A DNA stretch of 5,965 bases. Origin: Candidatus Bipolaricaulota bacterium (GTDB lineage: Bacteria > Bipolaricaulota > Bipolaricaulia > M55B111). Below the pieces are notes generated by a model. The model searched no databases, was not told the DNA's origin, and was given only the letters and a program-made list of their open reading frames with translations. The position numbers were made by a program, and so were the translations under genes. Shown here one piece after another: positions 5,195 to 5,965 of this stretch. Position 1 is the first letter of the stretch. Every line of letters begins with the position of its first letter. The DNA lies in contig JAGXLQ010000083.1 of assembly GCA_018334595.1 (NCBI GenBank), positions 1-5,965 on the forward strand. Reading direction: 5' to 3'.

Positions 5195-5965
5195 TGACGT
5201 TAATTCCTGACGGAGAACCCGAAGACAGGTTGCTGCTAATCGACGGGCACGGAATTATCTACCGTTCCTTTTACGCCATCAGGGGGCTCGCAACCAGCGA
5301 GGGCTTTCCCACAAACGCCATCTATGGCTTCCTGCAGTCTCTGGAACGGGTGGTCAAGGAATTCCCCTCAACCCACGTAGTCGTTGCCATGGACTCACGC
5401 GGCAAGACGGTCAGGCATGAAGAATATGAGGAGTATAAGGCCAACAGGCCGGAGATGCCGGATGACCTCGCTCAGCAGATCCCTGATATCGAGGAGATCA
5501 CCAGGGATTTAGGCTACGCGGTCGTCAGAAAGGAAGGCTACGAAGCGGATGACGTCATTGCCAAGTTAACAAAACAAGCCCGGGGGAGGGACCTGGACGT
5601 AGTTATACTTACCGGCGACAAGGACCTGTATCAGCTCGTCGGCGAGGACGTCAAAATAGTTGACACAGATAAGGACAACCAACTCAAAGTTATCGGACCC
5701 GAAGGCGTCGAAGACAAGTTCGGGGTTGCCCCCTGCCAGATCAAGGACTTTCTTACCCTGGTCGGTGATACCTCCGACAACATCCCGGGGGTCCCCCAGA
5801 TCGGCAAGGTAAGGGCGGGAAAATTGCTGAACGAGTTTAGGTCCCTGGACACCATCCTGGAAGAGGTCGAGGAAATCGACTCAACCCGGGTTAGAAACAC
5901 CATCAAGGAACACGTCGAGTCGATCGAGCGGGGCCGGAGCCTCGTTTCCCTGCGAGACGAGATTG
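5194..5965 (+). CDS. polA: DNA polymerase I, N-terminal 5'-3' exonuclease part (3' end beyond the window)
   Basis: Pol I fills gaps and removes RNA primers; the part seen here is the 5'-nuclease (FEN-like) domain. It runs 257 codons to the edge; whether proofreading and polymerase domains follow cannot be seen. Metal-binding acids fall at the expected places: Asp17 (LLIDGHG), Asp67 (AMDSRGKT), Glu117, Asp119 and Asp120 (YEADDV), Asp142 and Asp144 (TGDKDLYQLV), and Asp192 and Asp195 (VGDTSDNIPGVP). KANRPEMPDDL (82-92) is also typical. The helix-hairpin-helix after it reads IGKVRAGKLL (203-212), where most relatives have a G-x-KTAxxLL pattern. The ATG at 5194 overlaps the ruvC stop as TAATG and has no clear SD, so translation is probably coupled. 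A stand-alone 5'-3' exonuclease is possible if the reading frame ends soon after 5965, but full polA is more likely. Confidence 0.9.
   Translation, partial: MTLIPDGEPEDRLLLIDGHGIIYRSFYAIRGLATSEGFPTNAIYGFLQSLERVVKEFPSTHVVVAMDSRGKTVRHEEYEEYKANRPEMPDDLAQQIPDIEEITRDLGYAVVRKEGYEADDVIAKLTKQARGRDLDVVILTGDKDLYQLVGEDVKIVDTDKDNQLKVIGPEGVEDKFGVAPCQIKDFLTLVGDTSDNIPGVPQIGKVRAGKLLNEFRSLDTILEEVEEIDSTRVRNTIKEHVESIERGRSLVSLRDEI

Overview
The window comes from a bacterial chromosome. The genes are ordinary bacterial housekeeping genes: rsmA, bacterial-type rplM, a DUF177/YceD gene, ruvC and polA. Genes are closely packed, with stop/start overlaps, Shine-Dalgarno (SD) sites and recognisable -35/-10 promoters. 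No phage, insertion sequence, CRISPR array, rRNA or tRNA was found. The lineage cannot be fixed from the sequence. Ribosomal protein L13 carries about 25 acidic and 22 basic residues, unusual for this normally basic protein. DUF177 is also very acidic. This hints at life in high salt, perhaps in an uncultivated lineage, but that is an inference.

Layout. Minus strand, left third: a PlsC/GPAT-like acyltransferase (691-1953) reads into rsmA (1-694, cut by the left edge) through a 4-bp GTGA overlap. Then comes a 474-bp divergent intergenic region (1954-2427) with no convincing gene but several small inverted repeats and a good promoter for the next gene. Plus strand: a GT4 glycosyltransferase resembling the glycolipid synthases of the CpoA/LafB type (2428-3432). 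Next is rplM (3546-3989), with its own SD, a candidate promoter and a perfect 7-bp inverted repeat in its leader. A stem-loop follows rplM. A near-consensus promoter (TTGACT-N17-TATACT) then drives an apparent operon of DUF177/yceD (4158-4691), ruvC (4688-5194) and polA (5194 to the right edge), joined by ATGA and TAATG overlaps.

How the genes fit together. The two genes facing the intergenic region both look like membrane-lipid enzymes, an acyltransferase and a diacylglycerol-sugar-type glycosyltransferase, so they may share control. rsmA, rplM and DUF177 serve ribosome assembly. ruvC and polA serve DNA recombination and repair. The gene order is unusual: rplM lacks its usual partner rpsI, DUF177 lacks rpmF, and ruvC lacks ruvA/ruvB in this window. 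I see no clear novel defence or mobile system. The points most worth a second look are the acyltransferase's large internal insertion, the acidic L13 and its leader, and the rearranged DUF177-ruvC-polA operon.
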